A DNA stretch of 64,000 nt from Croceicoccus sp. GTDB lineage: Bacteria; Pseudomonadota; Alphaproteobacteria; Sphingomonadales; Sphingomonadaceae. The DNA lies in NCBI GenBank assembly GCA_002694745.1, contig NZMY01000034.1, positions 1 to 64,000 on the forward strand. Direction: 5' to 3'. The notes under the pieces were generated by a model, which saw only the letters and a program-made list of their open reading frames with translations, ran no database searches and had not been told where the DNA came from. The position numbers were made by a program, and so were the translations under genes. Shown piece after piece: positions 43,910 through 52,630 of this stretch; position 1 is the first letter of the stretch, and every line of letters starts with the position of its first letter.

Positions 43910-45250
43910 CTACTTCTCGCCCGTACCGCTCAATTGCGCGAGACGCGTGTTGCGCAAGGTTTTCAGCGCATAGTCGAGCTGGAAATCCTCGATCCCCTGC
44001 GCTTCAAGCTCTTCCGCCGTCACCTGGAACCGCGGGTCCTGCATCGTGTCTTCTTCCAGTTCCGCGTCCTCAAGGCTGATCTCGTTGATCAGATGGCCGC
44101 GCAGGTCCGATTCGCGAATCGCGTTCTTGGCGCGGGCGCGGGCATCGGGGTCCGACATCTGCGGCACCTTGATGTCAGGCTCGATCCCGCCTTCCTGCAC
44201 CGAACGGCCCGACGGCGTGAAATAGCGCGCCGTGGTCAGCTTCAGCGCGCTGTCCGCGCTGATCTGTACGACGGTCTGGACGCTGCCCTTGCCGAAACTG
44301 CGCTCACCCATGACCAGCCCGCGATGGTGGTCCTGCAACGCGCCCGCGACGATCTCGGACGCAGAGGCGGTGCCCGCGTCGATCAGCACGACGATGGGCA
44401 CGCCCTTGGCGATGTCGCCGGGCCTTGCGGAATAGCTTTCGTTGTCCCGCGCGAAACGCCCGCGCTGCGACACGATCTGCCCGCGCTCGAGGAAAAGGTC
44501 GCTCATCGCCACGGCTTCGTCGAGCAGTCCACCGGGATTGGACCGCATGTCGAGCACGAGGCCTTCGGGCATGGTGCCGCCAAGATCGCTGCGGATGCCC
44601 GCCATCGCCCTCTGCACCTCGCGCCCGACATTCGCGCTGAAGCTGGAGACGGTGATGATGCCGATCTTGCCGTCGACGCTGTATTCGACCGGCTTCAAAT
44701 CGATGATCGCCCGTTCGACGCTGACGTCCAGAGGCTGGTCGCGGCCGGGCCGGAAGATGGTGAGATCGACCGAGGTGCCGGGGCGTCCGCGCATCTGTTC
44801 GACCGCCTCGTCCAGCGTGCCGCCGTACAGCAGCTTGCCGTTGAGATGGGTGATGTAGTCGCCCGCCTTCAGCCCGGCGAGATCGGCGGGCGTGCCCTTG
44901 GTCGGAGCGATGATCTTGACCACCCCGTCTTCCATCGTGACCGACAGGCCCAGCCCGCCATAGCTGCCCTCCGTCTGGGTGCGCAGGTTTTCTGCCGCCG
45001 TGCCGTCGAGATAGGAGCTGTGCGGGTCGAGGCTGGCGAGCATGCCGTCGATCGCGCCGCGGATCAGCTTGTCGTCGGTGACATCGTCGACGTAATAGGC
45101 CTTCACCCGCTGGTAGACGAGCATCAGCTTGCCGAATTCGGGCGCGCTGCGGCCATCGACGGCGGCCAGACCAGCGGTCGTCGCGGGCAGCATGGCCAGC
45201 GCGGTCACCAGCGCAGCGGTACGAAGCAGGGGAGCGAGGCGGATCGCCAT
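43910..45250 (-). CDS. Carboxy-terminal processing protease (S41, CtpA-like)
   Basis: About 446 residues from ATG 45250. A Sec signal peptide (LLRTAALVTALAMLPATTAGLA) leads to the N-terminal S41 region (MLASLDPHSSYLDG) and a PDZ domain (ADLAGLKAGDYITHLNG). The catalytic core has VLIDAGTASASEIVAGAL with the Ser nucleophile and SFGKGSVQ with the Lys. It is a periplasmic protease that trims envelope proteins and often controls murein hydrolases. It lies 130 bp downstream of the EnvC-like gene, a pairing conserved in proteobacteria. Confidence 0.95.
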   Translation of the reverse strand: MAIRLAPLLRTAALVTALAMLPATTAGLAAVDGRSAPEFGKLMLVYQRVKAYYVDDVTDDKLIRGAIDGMLASLDPHSSYLDGTAAENLRTQTEGSYGGLGLSVTMEDGVVKIIAPTKGTPADLAGLKAGDYITHLNGKLLYGGTLDEAVEQMRGRPGTSVDLTIFRPGRDQPLDVSVERAIIDLKPVEYSVDGKIGIITVSSFSANVGREVQRAMAGIRSDLGGTMPEGLVLDMRSNPGGLLDEAVAMSDLFLERGQIVSQRGRFARDNESYSARPGDIAKGVPIVVLIDAGTASASEIVAGALQDHHRGLVMGERSFGKGSVQTVVQISADSALKLTTARYFTPSGRSVQEGGIEPDIKVPQMSDPDARARAKNAIRESDLRGHLINEISLEDAELEEDTMQDPRFQVTAEELEAQGIEDFQLDYALKTLRNTRLAQLSGTGEK

Positions 45251-45381
45251 GAAATTGTCTGCCTTTCCACGGGGCGGCTGCAAACCTCCGCCCATCGTTC
45301 ATTTTGCGCTCATACTATCGCGCAGTCAGGCTTAACGCCAGATTATGCGTCTGGACGCGAAATCAGGGCGCGTCATCGGTC

Positions 45382-46539
45382 CTAAAGGGCAAGCAGCGGG
45401 TGAACGGCCCGCCCCGACCGGCGCAATTCGTACAGCACGCGCGGGTTCTGGCGAAGCGCATGGCCCAGCAATTCGCCCTGCCGCACCGCCTGCCCTTCCC
45501 GCACGCGCGCATCGGCCAGCCCGGCCACCACGCTGAGATAGCCGCCCCTGTGCCGCAAGATGATCGTGGTGCCATAACCGCGCCAGTCGCGCGCAAAGGC
45601 CACTGTCCCCGCCAGCGGTGCCCCCACCGGTGCACCCGGCGCGGGCGCGATCGTCAGTCCGCGGGCACGCCCGCCTGCCGCATCGCGTTCACCATAGCCC
45701 GCCAGAATGTGCCCGCTGACCGGCAGTTTGGGCCGGTTTTCCGGCAAGGCGCTGCCCGCGCGTCCGGCAGGCAGGATCGGTCCGGTCAGCTCGGCCAGCC
45801 GCGCTTCGGTCTGCTGCGTGCGTTGCTGCGCGGTGACAAGGGCGGCGATGCTGTCGGCCTCTACCCCGCGCAGGGTCGCGTCGCGCCGCGCTTCGCCCGC
45901 GGCTTGTTGCAGCGAGCGGGCCGTCAGGCGGCCTTCCGCGCCGCTGGCGCGCAATTCGGCGCGGCGGCGGTCCAGTTCCTGCGCCGCGTCCTGCCTGGCG
46001 ATGCGGGCGGCGGCGCTCGTGCGGGCAAGGCTTTGCATATCGGCAAGATCACCGCGCACCGAACGCGTCTGCCGGGCGATCTGGGGCGTGATCGCCGCGA
46101 CCATGGCGCGCGTGCGCACATAGTCGCGCACCGAAGACGGGCGCAGCACCAGCAGAATCGTCGGCCTGCGCGCCAGACGCTGCAGCGCCGCCAGCATGCG
46201 CGACAGGGGCGCGCGCTGCCGGGCAAAGCGTTCGCGCAAAATGCCCAGCCGGTCGGCGGCCATGGTTTCGCGCTGGCGAGCTTCCTCGATCCGGGCTTCG
46301 GATTCGGCGATCCGGGCGGACAACGCCTCGGCCTCGGCTTCTGCCTTCAGCGCCTCGTCCTCGATCGTGGCTGCCCTGTCGGCAAGCGCCCTCGCCCGCT
46401 TCTCCGCCGCGAGCCGCGCGGCCTGCGCCTCGGATAGCGCATCGGGAGAGATGGCTGAGGGCGCGATCTGCGCGGCGGCAGGCACCAGAAGGGCGGCACA
46501 AGCCAGCGGAACCGCCACGAACACGAGTGCGCGCCGCAT
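45382..46539 (-). CDS. EnvC-like murein hydrolase activator with degenerate LytM domain
   Basis: 385 residues. After a signal peptide (VFVAVPLACAALLVPAAAQ), residues ~30-250 are long coiled coils (AEAEALSARIAESEARIEEA). The C-terminal M23/LytM domain is at ~275-385. The zinc ligands are missing: the usual HxxxD position reads ARGLTIAP, and the HxH position reads VLYELRRSG. This matches EnvC-type activators, which switch on amidases instead of cutting murein. It starts 4 bp after rlmH and precedes ctpA. Confidence 0.9.
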   Translation of the reverse strand: MRRALVFVAVPLACAALLVPAAAQIAPSAISPDALSEAQAARLAAEKRARALADRAATIEDEALKAEAEAEALSARIAESEARIEEARQRETMAADRLGILRERFARQRAPLSRMLAALQRLARRPTILLVLRPSSVRDYVRTRAMVAAITPQIARQTRSVRGDLADMQSLARTSAAARIARQDAAQELDRRRAELRASGAEGRLTARSLQQAAGEARRDATLRGVEADSIAALVTAQQRTQQTEARLAELTGPILPAGRAGSALPENRPKLPVSGHILAGYGERDAAGGRARGLTIAPAPGAPVGAPLAGTVAFARDWRGYGTTIILRHRGGYLSVVAGLADARVREGQAVRQGELLGHALRQNPRVLYELRRSGRAVHPLLAL

Positions 46540-46543
46540 CGCC

Positions 46544-46966
46544 CTAACCCGACCGGTGATAGGGATGGCCCGCGATGATCGTCGTCGCGCGGTAAAGCTG
46601 TTCGGCCAGCATGGCGCGAACCATCAGATGCGGCCATGTCATCGCGCCGAAACCCAGCAGCAGGTCGGCGCCATCGCGCGCCTCGTCCCCGTGGCCATCG
46701 GCGGCCCCGATCAGAAAACGCGCCTCGCGCATGCCGTCGTCGCGCCAGCGTCCCAGGAGGGCGGCGAAATCCTCGGACGACATCAACCTGCCGCGCTCGT
46801 CCAGCAGCACCTCTTTCGACGGCGCAAGCGGAGCGGGCACGGTGCCGCCACTATCGGGCAATTCTGTCAACTTGAACGGCCAGCCGATGCGCTTTTCATA
46901 GCGCGCAACCAGCTCCGCCTCGGGCGAGCGGCCGATCTTGCCGCGGGCGATGACATGGAGCCGCAT
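46544..46966 (-). CDS. rlmH: 23S rRNA pseudouridine-1915 N3-methyltransferase RlmH
   Basis: 140 residues, the usual RlmH length. It has the SPOUT-fold C-terminus FLIGAADGHGDEARDGADLLLGFG, and EQLYRATTIIAGHPYHRSG is its diagnostic end. It methylates pseudouridine 1915 in helix 69 of 23S rRNA after 70S assembly. It is 78 bp downstream of rsfS and four bases from the EnvC-like gene, in a conserved order. Confidence 0.96.
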   Translation of the reverse strand: MRLHVIARGKIGRSPEAELVARYEKRIGWPFKLTELPDSGGTVPAPLAPSKEVLLDERGRLMSSEDFAALLGRWRDDGMREARFLIGAADGHGDEARDGADLLLGFGAMTWPHLMVRAMLAEQLYRATTIIAGHPYHRSG

Positions 46967-47044
46967 GGCGCCTTGCTATCCCGCCTGTCGCGACAGGTCC
47001 AGAGCGGGCCGCCAGCCTGTGGCCAGCGCGGCCGCCATCATCAT

Positions 47045-47452
47045 TCAGGCGTTGCCGCCCTCGCCAAAGCCCCACATCCGCTCAAGGTTGTAGAAGCTGC
47101 GCACTTCGGGCCGGAACAGGTGGACGATCACGTCGCCGGCATCGATCAGCACCCAGTCCGCCGCGGGCAGACCTTCGATGCGGGCCGAGCCGAAGCCGCC
47201 CTTCTTCACACGCTCGCCCAGTTTCTGCGCCATGGCAGCGACCTGACGGCTGGAACGGCCGCTGGCGATCACCATGTGATCCGCGATCGAGCTTTTGCCC
47301 GCGAGGGGGATGGAAACGATCTCCTGTCCCTGATCATCGTCGAGCGATTTGAGCACGAGTTCGTGCAGACTTCCGGGTTCTGCGTCGAAATCGGCGATAT
47401 CGCCCGTCGGTACGAAACCGGATGTCTCCGGCATATGTTGAGCCTGATTCAT
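47045..47452 (-). CDS. rsfS: Ribosome silencing factor RsfS
   Basis: 135 residues with the RsfS/Iojap domain: SLHELVLKSLDDDQGQEIV, IADHMVIASGRSSRQVAAMA, GLPAADWVLIDAGDVIVHLF and YNLERMWG. It binds uL14 and blocks 30S joining during starvation. A short imperfect inverted repeat (GGGGTAT/ATACTCC, 47454-47470) lies directly upstream of the ATG and could fold in the mRNA leader. Separated by 163 bp from nadD, in which I see no gene. Confidence 0.96.
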   Translation of the reverse strand: MNQAQHMPETSGFVPTGDIADFDAEPGSLHELVLKSLDDDQGQEIVSIPLAGKSSIADHMVIASGRSSRQVAAMAQKLGERVKKGGFGSARIEGLPAADWVLIDAGDVIVHLFRPEVRSFYNLERMWGFGEGGNA

Positions 47453-47615
47453 AGGGGTATTCTATACTCCTTTGGCTGCATGCCCACTGAATACGCGTGA
47501 AAGGAATCGGGAGCAGCCGTTTGCGCGCGCCCTGCACCCGAATCGGGCAAAAGGCAAACGCCGCACACGGCCGTCGGATCTGGCATGCTTGGGATCGTGA
47601 CCGGTCGCCGGGCAA

Positions 47616-48269
47616 TCAAACCCGGCTTCCCTGTGCCGTATCATCGCTGATGGACCGGTGGGTCACCGCATCGCGCGGGCTTGCACCAGCATAAGCGGCA
47701 GCCCAGTCGGGCCTTGCCTTGCGCCGGGCCGTGGCCGAGCGCGGATCGGGATCGAAACGCAGGAACACCAGTGCCGGCGCGCTCCATCTTCCCCGTTTGC
47801 GTAGGCTGGCGGCCGGTACACGGTAGCGCCGGAGCCAGGCCATGGCGGGGCTCGTCATGGCAGCCGCATCATAACCCGGCCGGGCGATCACCGCAATCGG
47901 CATGGCGCGCGCTATCAACCGCCAGTCGCGCCACAGGTGGAACTGGGCGAGATTGTCGCTGCCCATCAGCCAGATGAAGTCGCGCTTGGGATAGCGGCGC
48001 TTCAGATGGCGCAGCGTGTCGATGGTAAAACGCGTGCCCATCTCCCGCTCGATCGCGGTCACGCGGATGGGCGCGCGGCGGGCCTGCGCGCGGGCCGACA
48101 GCATGCGCGCGGCCAGCGGTGCCATCCCCGCCTGCGTCTTCAGCGGATTGCCGGGCGAGACCATCCACCACGCCTCGTCGAGCGCCAGTGCGTCCATCGC
48201 GAACAGAGTGATGCGGCGATGCCCGCCATGGGCAGGATTGAAACTGCCACCCAGTAACCCGGTGCGCAT
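47616..48269 (-). CDS. nadD: Nicotinate-nucleotide adenylyltransferase
   Basis: 217 residues, makes deamido-NAD from nicotinate mononucleotide and ATP. It starts with the nucleotidyltransferase loop GLLGGSFNPAHGGHRRI (HxGH). KRRYPKRDFIWLMGSDNLAQF and WRRYRVPAASLRKRG-like segments follow in the order expected of NadD. It normally follows proA directly in this clade; here an aldo/keto reductase gene, 5 bp upstream, stands between. Confidence 0.95.
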   Translation of the reverse strand: MRTGLLGGSFNPAHGGHRRITLFAMDALALDEAWWMVSPGNPLKTQAGMAPLAARMLSARAQARRAPIRVTAIEREMGTRFTIDTLRHLKRRYPKRDFIWLMGSDNLAQFHLWRDWRLIARAMPIAVIARPGYDAAAMTSPAMAWLRRYRVPAASLRKRGRWSAPALVFLRFDPDPRSATARRKARPDWAAAYAGASPRDAVTHRSISDDTAQGSRV

Positions 48270-48274
48270 CGGCG

Positions 48275-49318
48275 TCAGTCGTCGAAATTCGCTTCGATCT
48301 GGCCGCCCTTGCGATATTCGCCCTGCCGCTTGAGCATCCAGCCGGGATATTGCATCGGCGGCGCATAGGCCGCGTCCAGCCGGGCGATGTCGTCTTCACT
48401 CAGGCGAACATCGCTCGCGCCCAGATTGTCCTGCAGCTGCGACAGCTTGCGCGCGCCGATGATGACGGTCGATACGGCCGGCTTGGCCAGCAGCCATGCC
48501 AGCGCCACCTGCGGCACGGTCGCGCCATGGCTGGCGGCAATGTCGTCCATCACCTCGACCGCGTCGTACCCCTTGTCCTTGTCGACCGGCGGGAAGTCGA
48601 AGCTCGCGCGGCGCCCCTCGCCTTCCTGTCCCCGGCGGTACTTGCCCGACAGGAACCCGCCCGCCAAAGGCGACCAGACCATCAGGCCCAGCCCTTCCGC
48701 CTCCAGCATCGGCGCGATCTCGTGCTCAAGGTCGCGCCCGACCAGCGAATAATAGGCCTGCAGCGACGCCAGCGGGGCCAGCCCCAGCTGTTCGGTCTTG
48801 CCGATGGCGCGGGCGATCTGCCACGCGGCCCAGTTCGAAACGCCGACATAGCGGGCGCGGCCTGACTGGACGATGGTGTCGAGAGCGCGCAGCGTCTCCT
48901 CAAGCGGCGTGGCCGGGTCCCAGCCGTGGATCTGGTAGAGATCGACATGATCCATACCCAGCCGGTCGAGGCTGGCGTCGATGGCGTTCAGCAAATGAAA
49001 ACGCGATGCGCCGCGGGCGTTCACATCCTCACCCATCGGGCCCAGCGCCTTGGTGGCGATCACCAGCTCGTCACGGTTCAGGCCCAGATCGCGAATGGCG
49101 CGGCCCACCGCTTCCTCGGACTTGCCGGCGGAATAGACATCGGCCGTGTCGATGAAATTGATGCCGCCGTCGACCGCCGCCTTGACCTGCGGGTTCACGT
49201 CCGACTGCCCCAGCGCGCCCATCTGCTTGAACATCCCCTCGCCCTCGCCAAAGGTCATGGTGCCAAGGCAAAGCTCGGAAACGAACAGGCCGGTGCGGCC
49301 GAGACGGTTGTAACGCAT
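48275..49318 (-). CDS. Aldo/keto reductase
   Basis: 347 residues, an NADPH-dependent AKR with a TIM barrel. The N-terminal signature is RTGLFVSELCLGTMTFGEGE. Catalytic residues appear in FIDTADVYSAGKSEE (Asp, Tyr), VIATKALGPM (Lys) and DLYQIHGWDP (His), with the C-terminal cofactor site IIGARKLSQLQDNL. Substrate unknown. It starts immediately after the proA terminator and runs into nadD, so it probably has its own promoter around 49320-49330 or depends on read-through. Confidence 0.94.
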   Translation of the reverse strand: MRYNRLGRTGLFVSELCLGTMTFGEGEGMFKQMGALGQSDVNPQVKAAVDGGINFIDTADVYSAGKSEEAVGRAIRDLGLNRDELVIATKALGPMGEDVNARGASRFHLLNAIDASLDRLGMDHVDLYQIHGWDPATPLEETLRALDTIVQSGRARYVGVSNWAAWQIARAIGKTEQLGLAPLASLQAYYSLVGRDLEHEIAPMLEAEGLGLMVWSPLAGGFLSGKYRRGQEGEGRRASFDFPPVDKDKGYDAVEVMDDIAASHGATVPQVALAWLLAKPAVSTVIIGARKLSQLQDNLGASDVRLSEDDIARLDAAYAPPMQYPGWMLKRQGEYRKGGQIEANFDD

Positions 49319-49330
49319 GGGGGTCTCCCG

Positions 49331-49362
49331 AAGAAAAAGGCGGCCTCCGAATGGGGCCGCCT
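49331..49362 (-). terminator. Rho-independent terminator after proA
   Basis: On the minus strand an 8-bp GC-rich stem (AGGCGGCC / GGCCGCCT, 49362-49355 and 49345-49338) with a 9-base loop is followed by TTTTTCTTC. It ends proA transcription ~23 bp past the stop codon. It sits only ~12 bp before the aldo/keto reductase start, so read-through RNA would place the hairpin next to that ribosome-binding site. Confidence 0.8.
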
Positions 49363-49384
49363 CCTGGTCAATCTAGAATATTAA

Positions 49385-50680
49385 TCAGGGCCGCGTCTGC
49401 CCGTTCCCGCGTACCTGCCATTTATAGGTCGTCAGCCCTTCCAGCGCGACGGGACCGCGTGCATGCAGCCGTCCGGTGGCGATGCCAATCTCTGCGCCCA
49501 GCCCGAACTCGCCGCCATCGGCGAACTGGCTGGAGGCATTGGCCATCACGATGGCGCTGTCGACACGGTTCAGGAACGTCTCGACCGCATCGGTATCGGC
49601 CGCGACGATCGCATCGGTGTGCCCCGAACTATGCGCCGCGATATGGTCCAGCGCGTCGTCCATGCCGCCGACCATGGCGACCGAGGCGATGGCCTCGAGA
49701 TATTCGGTGTCCCAGTCCTCGTCGCTCGCGGGCTTCACCCGCTCGTCCAGCTTTTGCACTGCCGCATCGCCGCGCACTTCGCAGCCTTCGTCCAGCAGCT
49801 TCTTCACCACGCCCTCGGCCTTGGGATAGGCCTTGTCGATCAGCAGCGTCTCCATCGCGCCGCAAACGCCGGTGCGGCGCAGCTTGGCATTGAGCGCGAT
49901 CTCTTCCGCCATTAAAGGATCGGCGCTGGCGTGGACATAGGTGTGGTTGATGCCGTCGAGATGGGCGAGCACGGGCACCAGCGCCTCGTCCTGAACGCGC
50001 GCGACCAGCGACTTGCCGCCGCGCGGGACGATCATGTCGATCAGGCCCGCCGCCTTCAGCATCGCGCCCACCGCCGCACGGTCCTGCGTCGGGATCAGCT
50101 GCACCGCGCCTTCGGGGATGCCGCCCTTGGCAAGCCCTTCGGCCAGCGCCTTGTTGATCGCGCGGTTGGAATGCACCGCCTCGCTGCCGCCGCGCAGCAG
50201 CGCCGCGTTGCCGGCGCGCACGCAAAGGGTCGCGGCATCGGCGGGCACATTGGGGCGGCTTTCATAGATGATGCCGATCACGCCCACGGGCACGCGGACG
50301 CGCGCGAACTGCAATCCGTTGGGGCGTTCGGACCGATCGATCACCTGTCCCACCGGGTCGGGCAGGTCGGCCACGTTCTCGACCGCGGCGGCAATGCCTT
50401 CCAGCCGGTCCTCGTCCAGCTTCAGCCGGTCGATCATCGCGCTCGACAATCCGCGCTCCTTGGCGGCGTCGATATCCTTCGCATTCGCGGCAAGGATCTC
50501 GGCGGCATGATCGCGCAGCGAAGCGGCGGCGGCGCGCAGGGCGTCGGCCTTGGCATCGTCGCTCATCCCGGCCAGCACATGCTGCGCTGCACGGGCCTTG
50601 CGGGCCAGCTTTTCGATCACGGCCGCGCTGTCGTCGGCGGAAAGTGGGGCGTCGGTTTGCTTTTCGATTACAGTGTCCAT
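49385..50680 (-). CDS. proA: Gamma-glutamyl phosphate reductase
   Basis: 431 residues, catalyses the NADPH-dependent reduction of glutamyl-5-phosphate in proline synthesis. Signatures are PVGVIGIIYESRPNVPADAA, GNAALLRGGSEAVHSN and the catalytic Cys in RRTGVCGAMETLL. HTDAIVAADTDAVETFLN and EFGLGAEIGIATGRLHARGP follow. ATG at 50680. A strong terminator follows. No proB is seen beside it. Confidence 0.96.
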   Translation of the reverse strand: MDTVIEKQTDAPLSADDSAAVIEKLARKARAAQHVLAGMSDDAKADALRAAAASLRDHAAEILAANAKDIDAAKERGLSSAMIDRLKLDEDRLEGIAAAVENVADLPDPVGQVIDRSERPNGLQFARVRVPVGVIGIIYESRPNVPADAATLCVRAGNAALLRGGSEAVHSNRAINKALAEGLAKGGIPEGAVQLIPTQDRAAVGAMLKAAGLIDMIVPRGGKSLVARVQDEALVPVLAHLDGINHTYVHASADPLMAEEIALNAKLRRTGVCGAMETLLIDKAYPKAEGVVKKLLDEGCEVRGDAAVQKLDERVKPASDEDWDTEYLEAIASVAMVGGMDDALDHIAAHSSGHTDAIVAADTDAVETFLNRVDSAIVMANASSQFADGGEFGLGAEIGIATGRLHARGPVALEGLTTYKWQVRGNGQTRP

Positions 50681-51008
50681 GCCCGTAATCTAGCAATCGG
50701 GACCCGGTTTGTCAGCGTATGGGCCAAAAAAAGCACGATTCGGGCGGTCCGACAGGGCCTTGAGATTCGCTGCTGACTCGCATGTCAGCGTTTACGAAAG
50801 GGCGCGGCGAAACGCCGATAATCGACAATGGTTCCGCCGATTTAGGCTTCGTTTCCAATAATTGTAGCATTTCGTCCCGCCCCGGCAACGCTTCACCGCT
50901 AAGCCGACTCAGGAAACTTCAACTTAACCTTCTCGATGCTAGCCAGAGCTGGACGGGAAAGCTTCGCAGCCCCCTTGCGAGGCTCGTTTGGGATCTATGG
51001 GGTAAACC
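50681..51008. other. 328-bp intergenic region between proA and the M23 peptidase gene
   Basis: Divergent spacer with no convincing gene; short open frames here lack coding character. It must hold promoters for proA (leftward) and the M23-bactofilin unit (rightward). A TTAACC (50924-50929) is a possible CtrA half-site, but the second half of TTAA-N7-TTAA is not seen, so this is weak. No terminator or RNA gene recognised. Confidence 0.5.
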
Positions 51009-52190
51009 TTGGCGCAAGCTGCCCAAAGCACGCTTCTCGCCCGGATCAAGGGCTGGTTTCCTGACCGCGAGTTCATCATGCGCTCGCAAGGCCAGGTCCG
51101 CTTCGTCCGGATTTCCTCATCGCTGCAGATGAAGGCCGCGGGCGGTGCCGCCGCGCTGGCCGTCGTTTGGTCCGCCACCATGGGCGTTGCCGTGGTCAGC
51201 GAATGGAACACCCGCACCAATGCCGCCGAGCTGAGCGCGCGCGCCGCCAAGGTCGCCACCGCCGAAAGCCGCGTCACCGCCTATCGCGAAGGTCTGGACG
51301 AGGTTGCCGACGATCTATCGCGCCGCCAGGCCTTTATCGAGGACATGGTCGAGGACCATCTTGGCGACATGCCCGGCGCTGGTGCGGTGCAGGGCGTTCA
51401 GGATTCGACCGCCGAAACCCGCCGCACGGTCCAGAAGGTCAGCGCCGTCCTGCCCGAGGCGGTCGGCCTTGCCAAACTCGAGGCACGCCAGCTCGCCTTT
51501 GTCGAAGGGCTGACCCGCCTTGCCGACAAGCGCGCCGACGATGCGGCGAAGGCGATCCGCACGCTGGGGCTCGATCCCGCGACGGTCGCGCGGCTGAACG
51601 CCCAGAACAGCGCGATGGGCGGTCCCTTCGAGGCGTTCGGATCGGGCAATGACGAACTGGACCCCCGTTTCGAAAAGCTGGCCAGTTCGCTGTCGCGCAT
51701 GGCCGCGCTGGAACGCGGGCTGGAAGGCATTCCCAACGTTCTGCCCGGTCGCCGCGACATGATCTCCTCGCCTTTCGGCTATCGCCGCGATCCGTTCACG
51801 GGCCGCGCCGCGATGCATTCGGGGCTCGACTTCCGCGGCGCGACCGGCACGCCGATCCGCGCCGCCGCCAAGGGCCGCGTCGCCTTTGTCGGGCGCAAGG
51901 GCGGATACGGCAATGTGATCGAGATTCGTCATGGCAATGGCGTCATGACCCGCTATGCGCACATGTCGAAGTTCGACGCGCGCGTCGGCGACCGTGTGGA
52001 CGCGGGCGAGACCATCGGCCGCATCGGCAGCACGGGCCGTTCGACCGGACCGCATCTGCATTTCGAAGTCCGTATCAATAATCGCGCGGTCGATCCGCGC
52101 CCCATGCTGGAAAAAGGCGCCAGCATACTTGGAGCAAGACGTGTTCTCGAAACAGGAAAAACAGGCCCCGTCGCCGCGGCCGACCGGTAA
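51009..52190 (+). CDS. M23 family (LytM) murein endopeptidase
   Basis: 393 residues. A single N-terminal membrane helix (AAGGAAALAVVWSATMGVAVV, ~43-63) is followed by a coiled-coil region and an intact LytM domain. Zinc and catalytic motifs are AAMHSGLDFRG, YGNVIEIRHGNG, TRYAHMSKFD and TGPHLHFEVRINN. It should cut peptide cross-links in peptidoglycan. The best start is TTG at 51009. The gene overlaps the bactofilin gene by 50 bp; the M23-bactofilin pair is a known cell-shape module (for example Helicobacter Csd1-CcmA). Confidence 0.93.
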   Translation: MAQAAQSTLLARIKGWFPDREFIMRSQGQVRFVRISSSLQMKAAGGAAALAVVWSATMGVAVVSEWNTRTNAAELSARAAKVATAESRVTAYREGLDEVADDLSRRQAFIEDMVEDHLGDMPGAGAVQGVQDSTAETRRTVQKVSAVLPEAVGLAKLEARQLAFVEGLTRLADKRADDAAKAIRTLGLDPATVARLNAQNSAMGGPFEAFGSGNDELDPRFEKLASSLSRMAALERGLEGIPNVLPGRRDMISSPFGYRRDPFTGRAAMHSGLDFRGATGTPIRAAAKGRVAFVGRKGGYGNVIEIRHGNGVMTRYAHMSKFDARVGDRVDAGETIGRIGSTGRSTGPHLHFEVRINNRAVDPRPMLEKGASILGARRVLETGKTGPVAAADR

Positions 52191-52593
52191 TACCATGGCA
52201 TCTTCCAGCTTCTCCGTCCTCGGCTCCGACATCAAGGTCACCGGCAATATCCACGCGAGCGAGGATCTGCACATCGACGGAAGCGTCGATGGCGACATCC
52301 ATTGCGGATCGCTGGTGCAGGGCGAATCCAGCACCGTGAACGGCGCGATCGAGGCGGAGAGCGCGCGTCTGGCCGGTACGGTCGACGGTTCGATCACCGC
52401 CAAGACGCTGGTGATCCTGAAATCCGCGCGCATCACCGGCGATGTGCATTACGACACGCTGACCATCGAACAGGGAGCGAATGTCGAGGGAAAGTTCGCC
52501 CGGCGCGCGCATGGCTCGGCGCCCGCCATGAACGGGGCAGTCTCAACCGGGGCTGACACCGACAACGAGCCGAAGCTCTCGCTGGCAAACTGA
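52141..52593 (+). CDS. Bactofilin family cytoskeletal protein
   Basis: About 150 residues. GTG at 52141 is preferred (GGAG six bases upstream, giving MFSKQEKQAPSPRP, a typical bactofilin N-terminus); ATG at 52196 is the shorter option. The core is a right-handed beta-helix of short repeats (FSVLGSDIKVTGNIHASEDL, HIDGSVDGDIHCG, ARITGDVHYDTLTIEQGANVEG), with disordered tails. Bactofilins polymerise without nucleotide and localise cell-wall enzymes. The 50-bp overlap with the M23 gene implies linked expression and physical partnership. Confidence 0.93.
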   Translation: MFSKQEKQAPSPRPTGNTMASSSFSVLGSDIKVTGNIHASEDLHIDGSVDGDIHCGSLVQGESSTVNGAIEAESARLAGTVDGSITAKTLVILKSARITGDVHYDTLTIEQGANVEGKFARRAHGSAPAMNGAVSTGADTDNEPKLSLAN

Positions 52594-52600
52594 CGAACCG

Positions 52601-52630
52601 AAGGGGGCTGGCGGCTGCCGGCCCTTATTT
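52601..52630 (+). terminator. Possible terminator after the bactofilin gene
   Basis: A bulged hairpin (AAGGG and CTGGC pairing with GCCGG and CCCTT) starts 7 bp past the bactofilin stop and is followed by ATTTG. The convergent acyl-CoA ligase gene ends inside it, so it may serve both strands. Confidence 0.4.

Noticed and set aside
50924-50929. CtrA-binding site upstream of the M23-bactofilin unit
   Set aside because: Only a single TTAACC half-site; the required second TTAA at 7-bp spacing is missing.
50782-51132. 116-codon frame before the M23 peptidase
   Set aside because: It runs out of frame into the peptidase gene and has no coding character.
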